In this document: positions 47,180-55,750 of the stretch, in pieces
How positions within the stretch are numbered: the first letter of the stretch is position 1
Layout: every line of letters starts with the position of its first letter
From: an uncultured Desulfosporosinus sp.
GTDB lineage: Bacteria > Bacillota > Desulfitobacteriia > Desulfitobacteriales > Desulfitobacteriaceae
DNA: 56,556 nucleotides
Assembly: GCA_927405585.1 (NCBI GenBank)
Contig: CAKMJS010000099.1
Span: 1 to 56,556, forward strand
Direction of reading: 5' to 3'
Made by a program: the position numbers and the translations under genes
Notes under the pieces: generated by a model
Database searches by the model: none
Seen by the model: the letters and a program-made list of their open reading frames with translations, nothing else
What the model was told of the DNA's origin: nothing

Positions 47180-47195
47180 TGGTATGAAAATTGCA
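47180..47195 (+). promoter_or_regulatory. Putative sigma-54 promoter for the MttB/pyl-MttB operon
   Basis: TGGTATGAAAATTGCA has GG and GC ten bases apart and a perfect TTGCA; it nearly copies the mtgA promoter. The leader would be about 310 bases and include a 19-base hairpin. A second TGGCAC at 47452 has a poor -12 region and is closer to the UAS, so the actual start is uncertain. Confidence 0.5.
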
Positions 47196-47220
47196 ATATA
47201 GATATTTATCCAACGTCATA

Positions 47221-47265
47221 ACTATTGAGGATTGGAAGGTCGATACCCTTCCAATCCTCAATAGT
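47221..47265 (+). ncRNA. Perfect 19-base hairpin in the MttB leader
   Basis: ACTATTGAGGATTGGAAGG (47221-47239) and its exact complement CCTTCCAATCCTCAATAGT (47247-47265) enclose a seven-base loop. There is no T tract, so it is not a simple terminator. It lies about 15 bases downstream of the expected start of the 47180 promoter, at the very 5' end of that transcript, or it may be an insertion remnant. Confidence 0.5.
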
Positions 47266-47389
47266 GAACTGAAGCAATTTAAGTGAAGATCGAAACTTCG
47301 GTGGGGGTGTCAGAAAAGATCGATGAGACCATTACTAGACTGAATCACATTAATTTGACAAATTTTACAACTAATCAAAGGTGATGTAG

Positions 47390-47425
47390 TGAGTCGAATG
47401 GACTTAGATGAGTCATAATGACTTA
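47390..47425. promoter_or_regulatory. Tandem activator-binding sites upstream of the MttB operon
   Basis: TGAGTCG-AAT-GGACTTA (47390-47406) and TGAGTCA-TAA-TGACTTA (47409-47425) are two imperfect copies of the inverted repeat found at 9692 and 43285-43322, with centres 19 bases apart. They lie about 95 bases before the MttB ATG. The remaining part of the 46889-47518 gap shows only isolated TAAGTCA half-sites near 47008. Confidence 0.6.
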
Positions 47426-47518
47426 TCTCGGCTATGAAAGAGCAATCATTATGGCACATAGTTAAGTTAAGTGAAGTTATGTACTGCATAACAAGATCAA
47501 ACGGGAGGTCACTACAAT

Positions 47519-48952
47519 ATGGGTTTAAAAACGAAGTTAGAAGTTCTGAACAAAGCTGATTTATTTAGAGTCCATGATGCCACCCTGAAAATCCTACGTG
47601 AAACAGGCGTTGTCTTTCATAGTGAGGAAGCGCTTGATTTGTTCAAAAAACATGGAGCTAAAGTAGAAAACAAAACGGTATTTATCTCTCGAGAAATGGT
47701 GGATCAGGCTTTGAGTACTGCGCCTAAAACCTTTCGAATGCGAGCCCGCAACGATAAGTACTCTGTGACGGTAGGAGAAGGATTCCTAGTACAACCGAAT
47801 GTGGGTCCAGTCTATATTCAAGACATCGAGCGGGGTCGGCGTGAAGCTACCTTGGAGGATTATGCCAATATTCAAAAATTGTGTCAAGCTAGTGATGTTG
47901 TTGACTTGGTGGGTACCATTCCTGTTGACCCAAGCGATGTAAATAGAGATGACAAGTTTTTGATGATGATGTATGAGTCACTCAAGAACTCAGATAAACC
48001 TGTCATTGGTTTCTGTGCTCACACTCATCAAGTACGTGAACAGTTAGATATGGTTGAGCTTGCCATGGGCAAGCCTGGTTTTCTCAGGGAAAATCACTGT
48101 ACAGCTGTTTTGGTTAATTCGCTAAGTCCTTTGGCGTATGCGCCTGATACCCTAGAAACTATGATTGAATATGCAAGGCGCAATCAGGTGATCATGCTTG
48201 CTCCCTGCATCATGGCCGGAGTGAGTGGACCTATCTCCCTATTGGGGACAGCAGTTCTCCAGAACACAGAAACGATTGCAGGGTTAGTTCTGGTGCAGTT
48301 GATCAATCCAGGTGCTCCACTTGTCTATGCAACAGCTTCAACCTCGGGTTATATGAAGGAGGCGACGTTCGCAGCTGGGACGCCAGAAGCGATGTTGATC
48401 AATACTGCCAGTTTACAAATGGGATTGGACTTCTATCACTTACCAGTAAGAACCATGTCTGGAATTACTCATTCTAAAATAGTGGATTGTCAAGCAGGGT
48501 ATGAAACCATGCAAAGTTTGATGATGGGTATGATGAGTGGGGCGCATATGTCAGTCCAGAGTCTTGGAGTTTTGGATGCAATCATGACGACCTCTTATGA
48601 GAAGTTCATAATCGATGAAGAACTTGTCAGAAGAGTAAGGCGGATTTCTCAAGGGATTGATACTTCAGATGAAGCCTTAGCCGTCGATATTATTCAAGAA
48701 GTGGGTCATACGGGGAACTATTTATCTCATATGAGTACCTTTGAAAAGTTCCGAACCTTATGGACACCCTCCGTATCAGATTGGGGAAATTATACAGACT
48801 GGAAGCACGCTGGCTCAGAAGATGTCACATTCAAGGCAAACCGCAAGTATAAACAGATTCTGCAAAATGCGCCTGATACCTTACTCGATTCCGAAACGGA
48901 CAAAGAACTCCATGACTACATTGCAAAGGTCAGCTCCAGTCGCTCGTCATAG
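47519..48952 (+). CDS. MttB-superfamily methyltransferase without pyrrolysine (second copy)
   Basis: 477 residues, full length and with no amber codon. The pyrrolysine position is Ile in TMSGITHSKIVDCQAGYE. The N terminus LEVLNKADLFRVHDATLKILRETG is the family dimer segment, and the barrel includes NSLSPLAYAPDTLETMIEYARR and PLVYATASTSGYM. It should demethylate a quaternary amine or another methylated substrate and pass the methyl to the corrinoid protein at 49058. It differs clearly from the copy at 7453, so a different substrate is likely. It follows the UAS/sigma-54 region and heads an operon that includes the pyrrolysine-type MttB. Confidence 0.93.
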   Translation: MGLKTKLEVLNKADLFRVHDATLKILRETGVVFHSEEALDLFKKHGAKVENKTVFISREMVDQALSTAPKTFRMRARNDKYSVTVGEGFLVQPNVGPVYIQDIERGRREATLEDYANIQKLCQASDVVDLVGTIPVDPSDVNRDDKFLMMMYESLKNSDKPVIGFCAHTHQVREQLDMVELAMGKPGFLRENHCTAVLVNSLSPLAYAPDTLETMIEYARRNQVIMLAPCIMAGVSGPISLLGTAVLQNTETIAGLVLVQLINPGAPLVYATASTSGYMKEATFAAGTPEAMLINTASLQMGLDFYHLPVRTMSGITHSKIVDCQAGYETMQSLMMGMMSGAHMSVQSLGVLDAIMTTSYEKFIIDEELVRRVRRISQGIDTSDEALAVDIIQEVGHTGNYLSHMSTFEKFRTLWTPSVSDWGNYTDWKHAGSEDVTFKANRKYKQILQNAPDTLLDSETDKELHDYIAKVSSSRSS

Positions 48953-49057
48953 TTATCGTTGTTATACCCGAAAGCGGGTTAATAAATGGAAGTCTATCTA
49001 ATTATGTTCCTGGATAATTTACTAAAATTTGAGCTAAAGCATAAGGAGGATCTTAAA

Positions 49058-49690
49058 ATGAGTGATTTTGATCAATTGGCAGATTATGTTTTCAAAGGGA
49101 ATGCCGCTGCGGTAAAAGACTTGACCCGGAAAATGGTGGATGCAGGTGGCAACCCAATGGAGATTATCTCAAAGGGTCTGCTAGTAGGGATGGATATTGT
49201 TACTCCAAAATTCAAAGCAGGCGATATGTATGTACCAGAGGTCATGATGTCTGCTCGAGCTTTAGCAGAGGGTATGAATATTGTGAAACCACTCCTTACA
49301 GGAGCAGAAATCGCCGTTAACAAGACCATTATTATTGGGACTGTCTCAGGAGACCTTCACGATATCGGAAAGAATCTTGTTGTCTTAATTATGGAAAGCG
49401 GTGGCTTTAATGTCATTGACCTGGGAGTCGATGTATCTCCGGAGAAATTTGTGGCAGCGATTAAAGAGCATAATGCCAAGATAGTTGGTTTGTCAGCTTT
49501 GCTGACGACAACAATGCTTAATATGAAAGCGACAATCGAATTAATTACTGAAGAAGGATTACGTGATAGCGTAAAGATTTTAGTTGGAGGCGCACCTGTT
49601 TCCCAAAGTTTTGCTAATGAAATTGGTGCCGATGGTTACTGTGCTGATGCCATGTCTGCGAAAGAAATGGCCTCCACACTATTAAACTAA
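49058..49690 (+). CDS. mttC: Corrinoid methyl carrier protein (MttC-like)
   Basis: 210 residues from the ATG at 49058, preceded by AAGGAGGATC; a longer in-frame start at 48986 has no RBS. The cap domain has GMDIVTPKFKAGDMYVPEVMMSARAL, and the B12 domain has GDLHDIGKNLV (cobalt-ligating His), DLGVDVS and VGGAPVS. It lies between the two MttB genes, so it may accept methyl groups from both. It is closest in sequence to the carrier at 9015. Confidence 0.94.
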   Translation: MSDFDQLADYVFKGNAAAVKDLTRKMVDAGGNPMEIISKGLLVGMDIVTPKFKAGDMYVPEVMMSARALAEGMNIVKPLLTGAEIAVNKTIIIGTVSGDLHDIGKNLVVLIMESGGFNVIDLGVDVSPEKFVAAIKEHNAKIVGLSALLTTTMLNMKATIELITEEGLRDSVKILVGGAPVSQSFANEIGADGYCADAMSAKEMASTLLN

Positions 49691-49763
49691 TTCGGCGAAA
49701 ATCATTTCCACTCCCTATCTAAGGTTCCAGATAGATAACAAATAATAAGTAGAGGTGAGTAAT

Positions 49764-51236
49764 TTGAGGACAGATGTTCAAGCAGGAGTGTCGAAATTAG
49801 AGGGCTTCGGACTTAATGTATTTTCGGAGGATGAACTCTATGACATCCACAGTGGAACACTAGAGGTCTTAGAGAAAACAGGGATTAAAGTAGAATCCAA
49901 AGAAGCCCTAGAAATTTATGCTACAGGAGGAGCTATTGTTGACTTCAAAACGGGTGTAGTAAAGATTCCAGGCTATATCGTGGAAGATGCGATACGTTCC
50001 GCCCCAAATACAGTGTTGTTGGCCGGGCGAAATCCGAAACATGATATTGTTCTAGGTGGCAAAAGAGTTCATTTCATTAATTTCGGTGAAGGAGTCTCAA
50101 TTATCGACCCATATACCAAAGAGTATCGGAAAACTACTAAGCAGGATGTCGCTAATATTGCACGCTTCTGTGATGCTATGGAAGAGATGGATGCGGTTTT
50201 ACGTCCTGTAGCACCTCAGGATGTGCCTCCTGAGACTGCAGTAGTTTATAACGCTGAGGCACTTTTCAATAATACTTCAAAGCATGTTTTTATTGGCACT
50301 GACGGTGGAAAGAATTTCAAAAAAGTTTTAAGAATGGCTGCAGCGATCGTTGGTGGGGAAGATAAGCTTCGAGAACGACCCATCTTCTCATGTAACGTAT
50401 GTCCAACAAGTCCGTTGCAATTGATCGGACATTGTACCGATGTTATCATCGAAGGCGCACGAGCTGGTATTGCGGTTAACATATTATCCATGGCTATGGC
50501 GGGTGCTACATCTCCGATTACACTAGCGGGTAGTCTTGTCACTCACAATGCGGAAGTCTTGAGTGGTATTGTCTTGAGCCAACTCACCTGCAAAGGGGCA
50601 CCTGTAATATATGGTAGTTCCACAACAATTATGGATTTACGGTTTGCCACAGCCCCAGTTGGTTCTCCTGAATTGGGTATGATCAATGCAGGCGTAGCAA
50701 AGCTAGCCCAATTCTATTTACTGCCTAGCTGGGTAGCTGGTGGCTAGGTAGATAGTAAAGTTCCAGACGCCCAAGCATCTCATGAGTTTACGATTACCGC
50801 TTTGCTGACAGCGTTGGCAGGTGCCAATCTGATTTATGGAGCAGGTATGTTAGAACTCGGTCTCACCTATGACTATGCTCAAATGGTGATGGATAATGAG
50901 ATGGCTAAGATGATTAAAAAATCGGTTTGCGGGATCAGTGTGTCTGATGAGACATTAGCTATCGATGTTATTAAGCAGGTAGGAACCGCTGGTAACTTTA
51001 TTAGCGAAGAGCACACCTTCAAACATATGCGATCACAATCCAAGAGCAAGGTTATCGACCGTCGAATGAGAGAGGTTTGGCTGGCAGATGGAGGTAAGGA
51101 CTTTACAGAAAGAGCCTATGAAGTAGCTCGGTCCATTTTAGAAGACTATCAACCTGAGTCTTTGCCAGAAAGTGTTCAAGCTGAATTGCGTGCGATTGTC
51201 GAAGAGATAGAAAAAGAGTATGGTGTCAATAGTTAA
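49764..51236 (+). CDS. mttB: Trimethylamine methyltransferase with in-frame amber (pyrrolysine) codon
   Basis: Two open segments in one frame are separated by a single TAG at 50745-50747. Reading TAG as pyrrolysine gives one protein of about 490 residues, the MttB length. The codon falls in [21 protein letters not shown], the site where methanogen and Desulfitobacterium MttB carry pyrrolysine. At the aligned position, the two non-pyrrolysine homologues here have Leu and Ile. The TTG start has GAGGTGA five bases upstream; a GTG at 49755 is possible. Pyrrolysine is the catalytic residue that binds methylamine, so trimethylamine is the likely substrate. pylT and pylSBCD are not in the window. 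A nonsense mutation is the alternative, but the exact placement argues against it. Confidence 0.92.
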
Positions 51237-51323
51237 GTTAACGACCGAATAACTAAATATTAATGATAGTAGTGAGGAGAACGAGCTAACAAATTTAGTT
51301 CTTCTCATTACTAAAAAAATTTT

Positions 51324-51780
51324 ACTTGAAAAATAACTCTGTCGTCCAATGAACGTTGTAAATCTCCATCATGCTTAGGAATCCAAGGGAGATATTTGTT
51401 GAGAGAAACAATCGCCACTTCTTTTGATAAGGAAAACGTCAGTAGTAAAGTTTGACTTTACCGATCCCTTCGTAATCAACTATGACTTCAAAATAACGGC
51501 TATTCCGTTTACGGCAACGTTTTTCTTCTCTTTAGTTTTCATAACTTTAGTCAATTCACGGGCGTTAAGAGATTGCCCATTGTAAGTATAGTTCCGTGAA
51601 TCTTGTCGCACTCCGCAGATCAGGTGCATAGGCTCTTTACCTAAGCCCCGGACCTTTTCAATAAACTCATGACTGCTGAACTAACTATCGACAAGCACAT
51701 AGTTCGGCCGACGAAGAAGGACGTATGTTCTTTCCTGAATCATACCCCACACCCATTCGAAACGTCGGCACAGGGTTTAT
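51324..51780 (-). pseudogene. Decayed IS4-type DDE transposase remnant
   Basis: On the minus strand the reading recovers VWGMIQER, RRPNYVLVDS (catalytic Asp), FSSHEFIEKVRGLGKEPMH, TYNGQSLNARELTKVMKTKEK, RFPYQKKWRLFLSTN and the final YNVHWTTELFFK, which holds the last catalytic Glu. TAG and TGA replace expected Trp-like codons (at LVDS-stop-FSS and in LYY-stop-RF), and frames shift once or more. No intact terminal repeats were found. The rest of the gap (51237-51323 and 51781-51996) holds nothing I can assign. It is non-functional. Confidence 0.82.
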
Positions 51781-51996
51781 ATACAGTACTGGTAGACTTC
51801 TAACAGCTGTAGCTATGGCTGTTGTACCCATGATATACTGAAATTTTAGTTATTCATCATCATTGGTGCGATCTTCCTTTTAGCAGCAATCTCCACTGGG
51901 TTCTGGGGAGAGAGGACTGCGGTGGTTCTCTGATGAAATTGAAGTAAAAATTTTGTATCTCAAGATGATATCCTAAGCAAAACCATTTGAGGAGTT

Positions 51997-54054
51997 GTGA
52001 TTTCAATAATGAAAAGAGAAGCATTAACTCAGAAATTATTGGTATTAGGGGTAGACGGGATGGATCCCAAATTATCCCGGAAGTTCATGGACGAAGGAAT
52101 AATGCCAAACTTACAAAAACTTCTTGCAAAAGGCTCAGCCAGAGAAGACCTGGGCCATTTAGGTGTCTTGCCAACGATTACACCTGCAGCCTGGACTACC
52201 TTAGCAACGGGTGCTTATCCTGGAACACACGGTATTACCTGCTTTTGGCGACAGTCACCACATAGCTTAGACGCAGTAGTATATAATATGGATTCCAGAA
52301 ACTGTGAAGCTGAACAGTTATGGAATGTAACTGCTGATGCCGGTCTGAAAACTTTAGTATGGCATTGGCCTGGTTCTGCTTGGCCTCCGACCAGTGATAA
52401 CCCAAATCTAAGCGTTGTTGATGGAACACAGCCTGGTTCTGTTAACATGGGTGTGGCACAACTTGATTGGGAAAAAATTATCTTTGCTAGTGAGGAAATC
52501 AAAGAAATACAATATGCTCCAAAACTTGAACGTCCTGCTGGTACTGGCTGCATGATTTCCGATCTGAGTGCTATTACTGAAGAAAAAGAACCAACTACTG
52601 ATATGATGGAATTATGGTATGGTGAAGCTGCCATGACAGGCAGTGAAATTCGTGAATATATCATGGGACCAGAAAATATGGAAATGGTCATTGAATCTAT
52701 TCCTCATTATGATGTAGTCAATTCCCCGTTGAAAAATGCAGAAGGATGGGTAGCTGCACCGGCAGATGCCAAAGAATTTACTATTTTAACGTCTGATGGT
52801 ATTGTAAGACGACCCACCCTGATTTTAAAGAATGCTGATGGCATCTATGACCGCATAGCAATTTATAAAAATAAGAAGGCTGAGAGTCCAATTGTAGTGC
52901 TGGAAGTCGGGAAAATGGTTTCCGGTATTGTGGATGACATTAATAAAGAAGGTGTATTAAAACCTGCATGTCGTACTATGAAAGTCTTAGAACTTTCGAC
53001 CGATGGTACATCGGTGAAAATGTGGATCAGTAATGCATTGGATATTGCCCAGGATAAATTATGGCATCCCAAAGAATTGTTAAAAGATATCGTAGAAAAT
53101 GTTGGACCGGTTCAGCCTGTTAGCTTGGTTGGGGGAGAAGATGCTTACCTGGTTGAGAAGGTTTATGAACCAGCCTGGGATTCGTATAGTCAATGGCAAG
53201 CAAAGGCTTTAAATCATTTAATTAAAACACGTGATTTCCAGGTAGTATTTACTCATTTGCATAATGTTGACTGTGCAGGTCATATGTTTTGGCATTTAGC
53301 TAAAAATCTGGAGCGCTGGAGCCATTGTGACGCTGAAGTAAATCAGAACTTTATCCGGAAATTTTACATTCAGACAGACAAATATATAGGTGAATTCTTA
53401 CACCTTTTAGATGAAGGATGGACAGTGCTGCTTTTAGCTGACCATGGTTTACTAGTAGGGGAAGAATTTCCACCACAAATTGGTGAATATGGCGGTATGA
53501 ATGTACAAGTAATGCAGGAACTAGGTTATACCGTTATGAAACAAGATGAAAACGGTAAAAATCTCAAAGAAGTAGATTGGGAAAAGACAACAGCTGTTCA
53601 GTCTCGAAGTAACTATATTTATATCAACTTAAAAGGTCGTGATGCCCATGGCATTGTTGACCCAGCGGACAAATATGAACTGGAAAGAAGAATTATGTCT
53701 GACCTGTACTCATATAGATATAAAGGACAGCGTATTATCGGGCTTGCCATGCGGAATAAAGACGCTGTTGTATTAGGAACAAACGGTCCGCAGTGTGGTG
53801 ATATCTTCTTCACTGTTGATGAGGGATTCAGCCGTCTTCATGGTGATGGGTTATCCACTACAGATGGTGCTTTCGATACTACTGTTACCCCAATTTTTAT
53901 AGCAGCAGGCACAGGAATTAAAGAAAACTTTACAACAACTAGGACAATTAGACAAGTTGATATTGCACCGACTATTGCAACATTAGTTGGTGTCAGAATG
54001 CCTGCCCAGTGCGAAGGTGCACCAATCTATCAAATTTTAGACGAAGAATTTTAA
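51997..54054 (+). CDS. Large alkaline-phosphatase-fold phosphodiesterase/nucleotide pyrophosphatase
   Basis: 685 residues, cytoplasmic-looking with no signal peptide. The first metal Asp is in LLVLGVDGMDPKL. The nucleophile Thr region is TITPAAWTTLATGAYPGTHG, the family hallmark of AP-superfamily phosphodiesterases. Later metal ligands appear in FTHLHNVDCAGHMFWH and LLADHGLL, and a final APTIATLVGV block follows. Substrate is unknown. It lies just after an IS remnant and has its own terminator. The GTG start at 51997 is very close to GAGGAG; the in-frame ATG at 52009 is an alternative. Confidence 0.87.
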   Translation: MISIMKREALTQKLLVLGVDGMDPKLSRKFMDEGIMPNLQKLLAKGSAREDLGHLGVLPTITPAAWTTLATGAYPGTHGITCFWRQSPHSLDAVVYNMDSRNCEAEQLWNVTADAGLKTLVWHWPGSAWPPTSDNPNLSVVDGTQPGSVNMGVAQLDWEKIIFASEEIKEIQYAPKLERPAGTGCMISDLSAITEEKEPTTDMMELWYGEAAMTGSEIREYIMGPENMEMVIESIPHYDVVNSPLKNAEGWVAAPADAKEFTILTSDGIVRRPTLILKNADGIYDRIAIYKNKKAESPIVVLEVGKMVSGIVDDINKEGVLKPACRTMKVLELSTDGTSVKMWISNALDIAQDKLWHPKELLKDIVENVGPVQPVSLVGGEDAYLVEKVYEPAWDSYSQWQAKALNHLIKTRDFQVVFTHLHNVDCAGHMFWHLAKNLERWSHCDAEVNQNFIRKFYIQTDKYIGEFLHLLDEGWTVLLLADHGLLVGEEFPPQIGEYGGMNVQVMQELGYTVMKQDENGKNLKEVDWEKTTAVQSRSNYIYINLKGRDAHGIVDPADKYELERRIMSDLYSYRYKGQRIIGLAMRNKDAVVLGTNGPQCGDIFFTVDEGFSRLHGDGLSTTDGAFDTTVTPIFIAAGTGIKENFTTTRTIRQVDIAPTIATLVGVRMPAQCEGAPIYQILDEEF

Positions 54055-54058
54055 TATA

Positions 54059-54114
54059 AAAAGGCAGGCTAATTCACATAAACTTGACTTCGTGGAATAG
54101 CCTGCCTTTTATTC
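54059..54114 (+). terminator. Terminator after the phosphodiesterase
   Basis: AAAAGGCAGGCTA pairs with TAGCCTGCCTTTT. The stem extends with TTCAC/GTGGA after a one-base mismatch (A72/A97) and ends in T-rich sequence. It lies close behind the stop codon. Confidence 0.9.
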
Positions 54115-54130
54115 TTTTATTTATAAAGGA

Positions 54131-54466
54131 GTGGAAAGTGTGTCCTTAGAACAATTAAATGCAATTAAGTTCGAAGAAATTATCTATGATAATCTGGAAT
54201 CCTGTCTCGTTATTTTCTCAAGAAAAGACTGTCACGTTTGTAAAGAAGTCGTTCCTCTTTTGGAGGAACTTCAACCGAACTACTTAGGCAAGTTTGGATT
54301 TTATTACGTGGATGTAGAAGAAGATAAAAACTTGTATCAAAGATTCTCTTTAAAAGGAGTCCCTCAGATTCTTTTCTTTAAGGAGGGCGAATATCAAGCA
54401 AAACTAGTCGGTGCTGTTGACGAAGACAAAGTCATAGATAAAATTGACGAAGTTCTAGAATCGTAA
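54131..54466 (+). CDS. Atypical thioredoxin with CHVC active site
   Basis: 111 residues with a thioredoxin fold. The active site reads SRKDCHVCKEV instead of the usual WCGPC, and the cis-Pro motif is KGVPQILFF. The CHVC motif indicates a redox potential or partner different from standard thioredoxin. The start is GTG behind AAGGAGTGG (55 bases after the upstream terminator). The paired reductase starts 39 bases after its stop, so the two form an electron-transfer unit. Confidence 0.9.
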   Translation: MESVSLEQLNAIKFEEIIYDNLESCLVIFSRKDCHVCKEVVPLLEELQPNYLGKFGFYYVDVEEDKNLYQRFSLKGVPQILFFKEGEYQAKLVGAVDEDKVIDKIDEVLES

Positions 54467-54505
54467 TTACTAAAACATTCTACAGAGAGGAAGTAATTTA
54501 AGAAA

Positions 54506-55723
54506 ATGGGAGATCTGAAGTACGATCTAATCATTATCGGTGGGGGCCCAGCAGGACTCACGGCAGCTATTTATGGGGGAAGAGCGAAGCTGAGAACTTT
54601 GGTTATCAACAAAGGGACTGTTGGCGGTTTGGTCAATACTACGCGAGAAATTGTCAATTATCCGGGCTATGCCCAAATTAGTGGCCCCGATCTTATGAAA
54701 GACTTTAAAAAGCATGCCGATTCCTTCGGTGTAGAGTTTTCCCGAGATGAAGTTGTGAGTGTTAATTTTTCTCAAGAAGATAAAATCATCTGCACCAAAA
54801 AAAGGAAAGAATATATGGCCAAGGCGGTTATCATTGCTTGTGGCAGTGAGCCAAGGCTATTAAATATTCCTGGCGAAAAGCGGCTTCAGGGCAGTGGGGT
54901 TGCGTATTGTGCAACCTGTGATGCCGAGTTTTTTGAAGGCGAAGACGTTGTTGTCGTTGGCAGCGGGGATCAAGCTATTGAAGAAGGCATGTACATTACC
55001 AAGTTCGCTCGCAAAGTCACCGTGATTGTACTCCACGATGAAGGCGTTCTCGATTGCAATAAAGTGAGTGCGGAAAGGGCCTTCCAAAATGAAAAGATGG
55101 AGTTTGTATGGAACTCCACGCTTGAAGAAGTCCTGGGTGAGTCTAATGTCGAGGGGGTTAAAATCAAGAACTTAAAAACGGGCCGTTCAAGCGAACTTGC
55201 TTGCCAGGGTGTTTTTTTCTTCGTTGGGATGATTCCCTCGACCCATTTTCTTAAGGAAAGTGGTATTGGGATGGACAGTAGAGGTTATATTCCCGCTAAT
55301 GACTTGATGAAAACGGATCTCGAAGGGGTATATGCGGTGGGAGACAATCGAGTTAAATATTTAAGGCAAGTGGTTTCAGCTGCAGGGGATGGGGCAACGG
55401 CCGCAGTCGCTGCCGAGCGCTATATTGAGGAACTGAATGCGTTTAATACGAGTGTACTGAAAAATGACAAACAAGTTCTCTTACTTTTCTTCAATGCCTT
55501 AAATAATGAAAGCTTGGAGTTTAGCACTTTAATAGAAGAGGCAAATCAAGAACTATCGGAACCCTACAAAGTGGTGAAAATCGATACGGCTACTAAGAAA
55601 AATCTTGCCCAAAAGTATGATGTCAAAATCGTGCCATCAGTTGTTGTATTGGACAGAGGGCAAGAGATCAAGCGATTGGACTATTCGATGGATAAAGAAA
55701 AACTAAAAGCTCAATTAAGATAA
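54506..55723 (+). CDS. Thioredoxin-reductase-like flavoprotein with a C-terminal thioredoxin fold
   Basis: 405 residues. The FAD motif is LIIIGGGPAGLTAAIYGGRA. The redox CxxC is CATCDAEFF. The second dinucleotide motif is VVVGSGDQAIEEG, but the stretch that normally carries the NADPH 2'-phosphate-binding HRR motif reads LHDEGVLDCNKVSAERAF. NADPH may therefore not be the donor; a ferredoxin- or other-donor enzyme is possible. After about residue 310 it has an extra thioredoxin-like domain with VKIVPSVVVLDRG but without any CxxC. The C-terminal FAD motif GVYAVGDNRVKYLRQVVSAAGDG is intact. Confidence 0.88.
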   Translation: MGDLKYDLIIIGGGPAGLTAAIYGGRAKLRTLVINKGTVGGLVNTTREIVNYPGYAQISGPDLMKDFKKHADSFGVEFSRDEVVSVNFSQEDKIICTKKRKEYMAKAVIIACGSEPRLLNIPGEKRLQGSGVAYCATCDAEFFEGEDVVVVGSGDQAIEEGMYITKFARKVTVIVLHDEGVLDCNKVSAERAFQNEKMEFVWNSTLEEVLGESNVEGVKIKNLKTGRSSELACQGVFFFVGMIPSTHFLKESGIGMDSRGYIPANDLMKTDLEGVYAVGDNRVKYLRQVVSAAGDGATAAVAAERYIEELNAFNTSVLKNDKQVLLLFFNALNNESLEFSTLIEEANQELSEPYKVVKIDTATKKNLAQKYDVKIVPSVVVLDRGQEIKRLDYSMDKEKLKAQLR

Positions 55724-55750
55724 GACAAATCATTATTAGTAATTAGTAAA

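Noticed and set aside
47452-47467. TGGCAC as the sigma-54 promoter of the MttB operon
   Set aside because: The -24 block is perfect but the -12 position reads TAAG instead of TTGC, so it was not called as the main promoter.
50745-50747. Reading the TAG as an ordinary nonsense mutation splitting mttB
   Set aside because: The codon sits exactly at the pyrrolysine site and both sides are otherwise undamaged.
52215-52691. 158-codon minus-strand frame inside the phosphodiesterase
   Set aside because: It covers the conserved nucleophile region of the plus-strand gene and has no recognisable protein features.
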